Source: RGIG1752 sp045650425
Lineage (GTDB): Bacteria; Bacillota_I; Bacilli_A; RF39; UBA660
Direction of reading: 5' to 3'
Length of the DNA stretch: 7,188 nt
NCBI GenBank assembly: GCA_045650425.1
Contig: JAZRRD010000122.1
Location: 1 to 7,188, forward strand
A program made the translations under genes and the position numbers. The notes beneath the pieces were generated by a model that ran no database searches, was not told where the DNA came from, and saw only the letters and a program-made list of their open reading frames with translations. Of the stretch, positions 5,931 through 7,188 are shown in pieces. How positions within the stretch are numbered: position 1 is the stretch's first letter; every line of letters starts with the position of its first letter.

Positions 5931-7188
5931 ATGAAATTATATAATACATTAACTAGACAAATCGAAAATTTTATTCCGTGGAATGATAATGTGGTTAAAT
6001 TTTATACATGTGGTCCAACAGTTTATCACTATGCTCATATTGGTAATATGCGTAGTTATATTGGACATGATATTTTAGATAGAACTTTAAGATATTTAGG
6101 ATATGATGTGACGCGTGCAATGAATATTACAGATGTAGGTCATTTATCTAGTGATTCAGATACTGGAGTAGATAAAATGGTAGCTAGTGCAATGAAAGCT
6201 AATAAATCTGTATTAGATATTGCTAAATTTTATACTGATGCATTTTTTGTGGATTTTGATTTATTACATTGCCGTCGTCCAGACATAATTGCTCCAGCGA
6301 CAGAAAATATTGATGAGTATATTAAAATAATTACTAAATTATTAGAAAAAGATATGGCTTATGTTTCTGGAGGAAATGTTTATTTTGATACGTCAAAACT
6401 GGAAGATTATTATGTGCTTACTAATCATAAAGAAGATGAAATGGTAGTTGGGGTACGTGAAGGCGTTGAAGAAGATTCAAATAAACGTAATCAAGCAGAT
6501 TTTGTTTTATGGTTTACTAAATCTAAATTTGAAGATCAAGAATTATAATGGGAATCACCTTGGGGATATGGTTATCCGGGATGGCATATTGAATGTACTG
6601 GTATTAGTATAAAATATCTTGGTGAGTATATAGATATTCATGGCGGGGGAGTAGATAATATATTTCCTCATCATACTAATGAAATTGCTCAAAGTGAAGG
6701 TTATTTAGGTCATAAGTGGTGTAAGTATTGGTTTCATAATGAACATTTAAATGATGACTCTGGTAAGATGAGTAAGAGCAAAGGCGCAATTTTAAGCGTT
6801 AGTGTGCTAAAAGAAAATGGTTATAATCCATTAGCTTATAGATTTATGTGTCTAAATAGTCATTATCGCAGACAAATGGTATTTTCATATAATGGTTTGG
6901 ATAGCGCAGAGAATGCTTATAAGAAACTTTTAAATAAAACTACATCTATAAAAGAAGATGGTGAATTTGATAAAGAAAAATATAATTTATATAATAATAA
7001 ATTTATCGAAGAATTAAGTAATGATTTAAATACTGCTAATGTAATAACTCTATTATATGATTTATTAAAAGATAATGAAGTAAATGGAAATACAAAAATA
7101 AGATTAATTTCTGATTGGGATAAGGTTTTAGCATTAGATTTGCTAAAGAAAGAAGAATTAATAATTGATGAAGATTTAAAAAAATATA
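5931..7188 (+). pseudogene. cysS: Cysteinyl-tRNA synthetase, interrupted by an in-frame TAA and cut by the window end
   Basis: CysRS charges tRNA-Cys in the cytoplasm as a class I synthetase. Numbering from the 5931 ATG and counting the stop as codon 206, visible motifs are CGPTVY with zinc ligand C27, the HIGN motif (36-39), MNITDVGH, and DFVLWFTKSKFEDQEL up to residue 205. TAA follows at 6546-6548. Without any frame change the sequence continues WESPWGYGYPGWHIEC (zinc ligand C222), FPHHTNEIAQSE (ligands H247 and E251) and GKMSKSKG (KMSKS loop, 279-283). It then enters the helical region for 213 intact codons to the window edge; a normal protein (about 460 residues) would need about 40 more. 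A protein ending at residue 205 would lack three of four zinc ligands and KMSKS, so it could not be active alone. Causes could be a recent nonsense mutation, a sequencing or consensus error, a second cysS elsewhere, or readthrough. Type 'pseudogene' describes the sequence as given. Confidence 0.9.
6546..6548 (+). other. cysS: In-frame TAA inside cysS
   Basis: The codon directly precedes the conserved W-E-S-P-W-G. In relatives this position commonly holds Lys, Gln or Ser (from memory of the family). AAA, CAA or TCA would each become TAA by a single base change. The TAATG overlap (6546-6550) does not restart the protein, since that ATG is in another frame that closes after 14 codons. Confidence 0.93.

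Noticed and set aside
6546..6548. TAA reassigned to an amino acid (alternative genetic code)
   Set aside because: pheT, uvrA and lgt all end at TAA at family-appropriate lengths, and no other internal TAA is seen.
6548..6592. TAATG stop-start overlap as a restart for a split two-piece CysRS
   Set aside because: The ATG is in a different frame and closes after 14 codons. The first in-frame Met after the stop is within KMSKS, too late for a useful second subunit.
1..7188. CRISPR arrays, insertion sequences, tRNA/rRNA genes, T-box or riboswitch leaders
   Set aside because: No spaced direct repeats, transposase frames, terminal repeats or tRNA-like cloverleafs were seen. The cysS leader after the putative promoter is about 20 bases, too short for a T-box.

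Overview
The window is a stretch of AT-rich, gene-dense bacterial chromosome with strong Shine-Dalgarno sites (AGGAGG, AAAGGAGA, GGGGAGG). Trp is always TGG and TAA/TAG serve as stops, so the standard bacterial code applies. Low GC, short spacers, TTGACA/TATAAT promoters and the uvrA-lgt-trxB gene order point to a low-GC Firmicute, perhaps an uncultured gut-type Bacilli/Erysipelotrichia/Tenericutes-like lineage. That placement comes from general features and not from any search.

Layout. Bases 3-176 hold the last 57 codons of pheT (+). Its 3' end overlaps by 11 bases the end of a convergent two-gene unit on the minus strand (166-1147), and a hairpin across the overlap looks like a shared bidirectional terminator. 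The minus unit encodes a small single-pass membrane protein with an extracellular two-cysteine domain and a poly-Asn tail, followed one base later by an unrecognised 159-residue soluble protein. Bases 1148-1303 are a divergent promoter region with a consensus sigma-A promoter for uvrA, a degenerate LexA-like half-palindrome in its spacer, and a second extended -10 nearer to uvrA.

The + strand then carries uvrA (excision repair), lgt (lipoprotein maturation) and trxB (thioredoxin reduction) as a tight probable operon that ends at a clear intrinsic terminator (5854-5880). hprK, often found between uvrA and lgt in Firmicutes, is absent here. cysS follows with its own putative extended -10 promoter. 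It runs off the window and is split by an in-frame TAA at 6546-6548, with the same frame intact and highly conserved for 213 codons beyond it.

The genes are mainly housekeeping. I see no CRISPR array, mobile element, tRNA or rRNA, and no clear sign of a novel defence or metabolic system. The most notable signal is the nonsense codon inside the otherwise intact and normally essential cysS. Next come the uvrA control region and the near-identical extended -10 elements placed at the same distance from the uvrA and cysS start codons.
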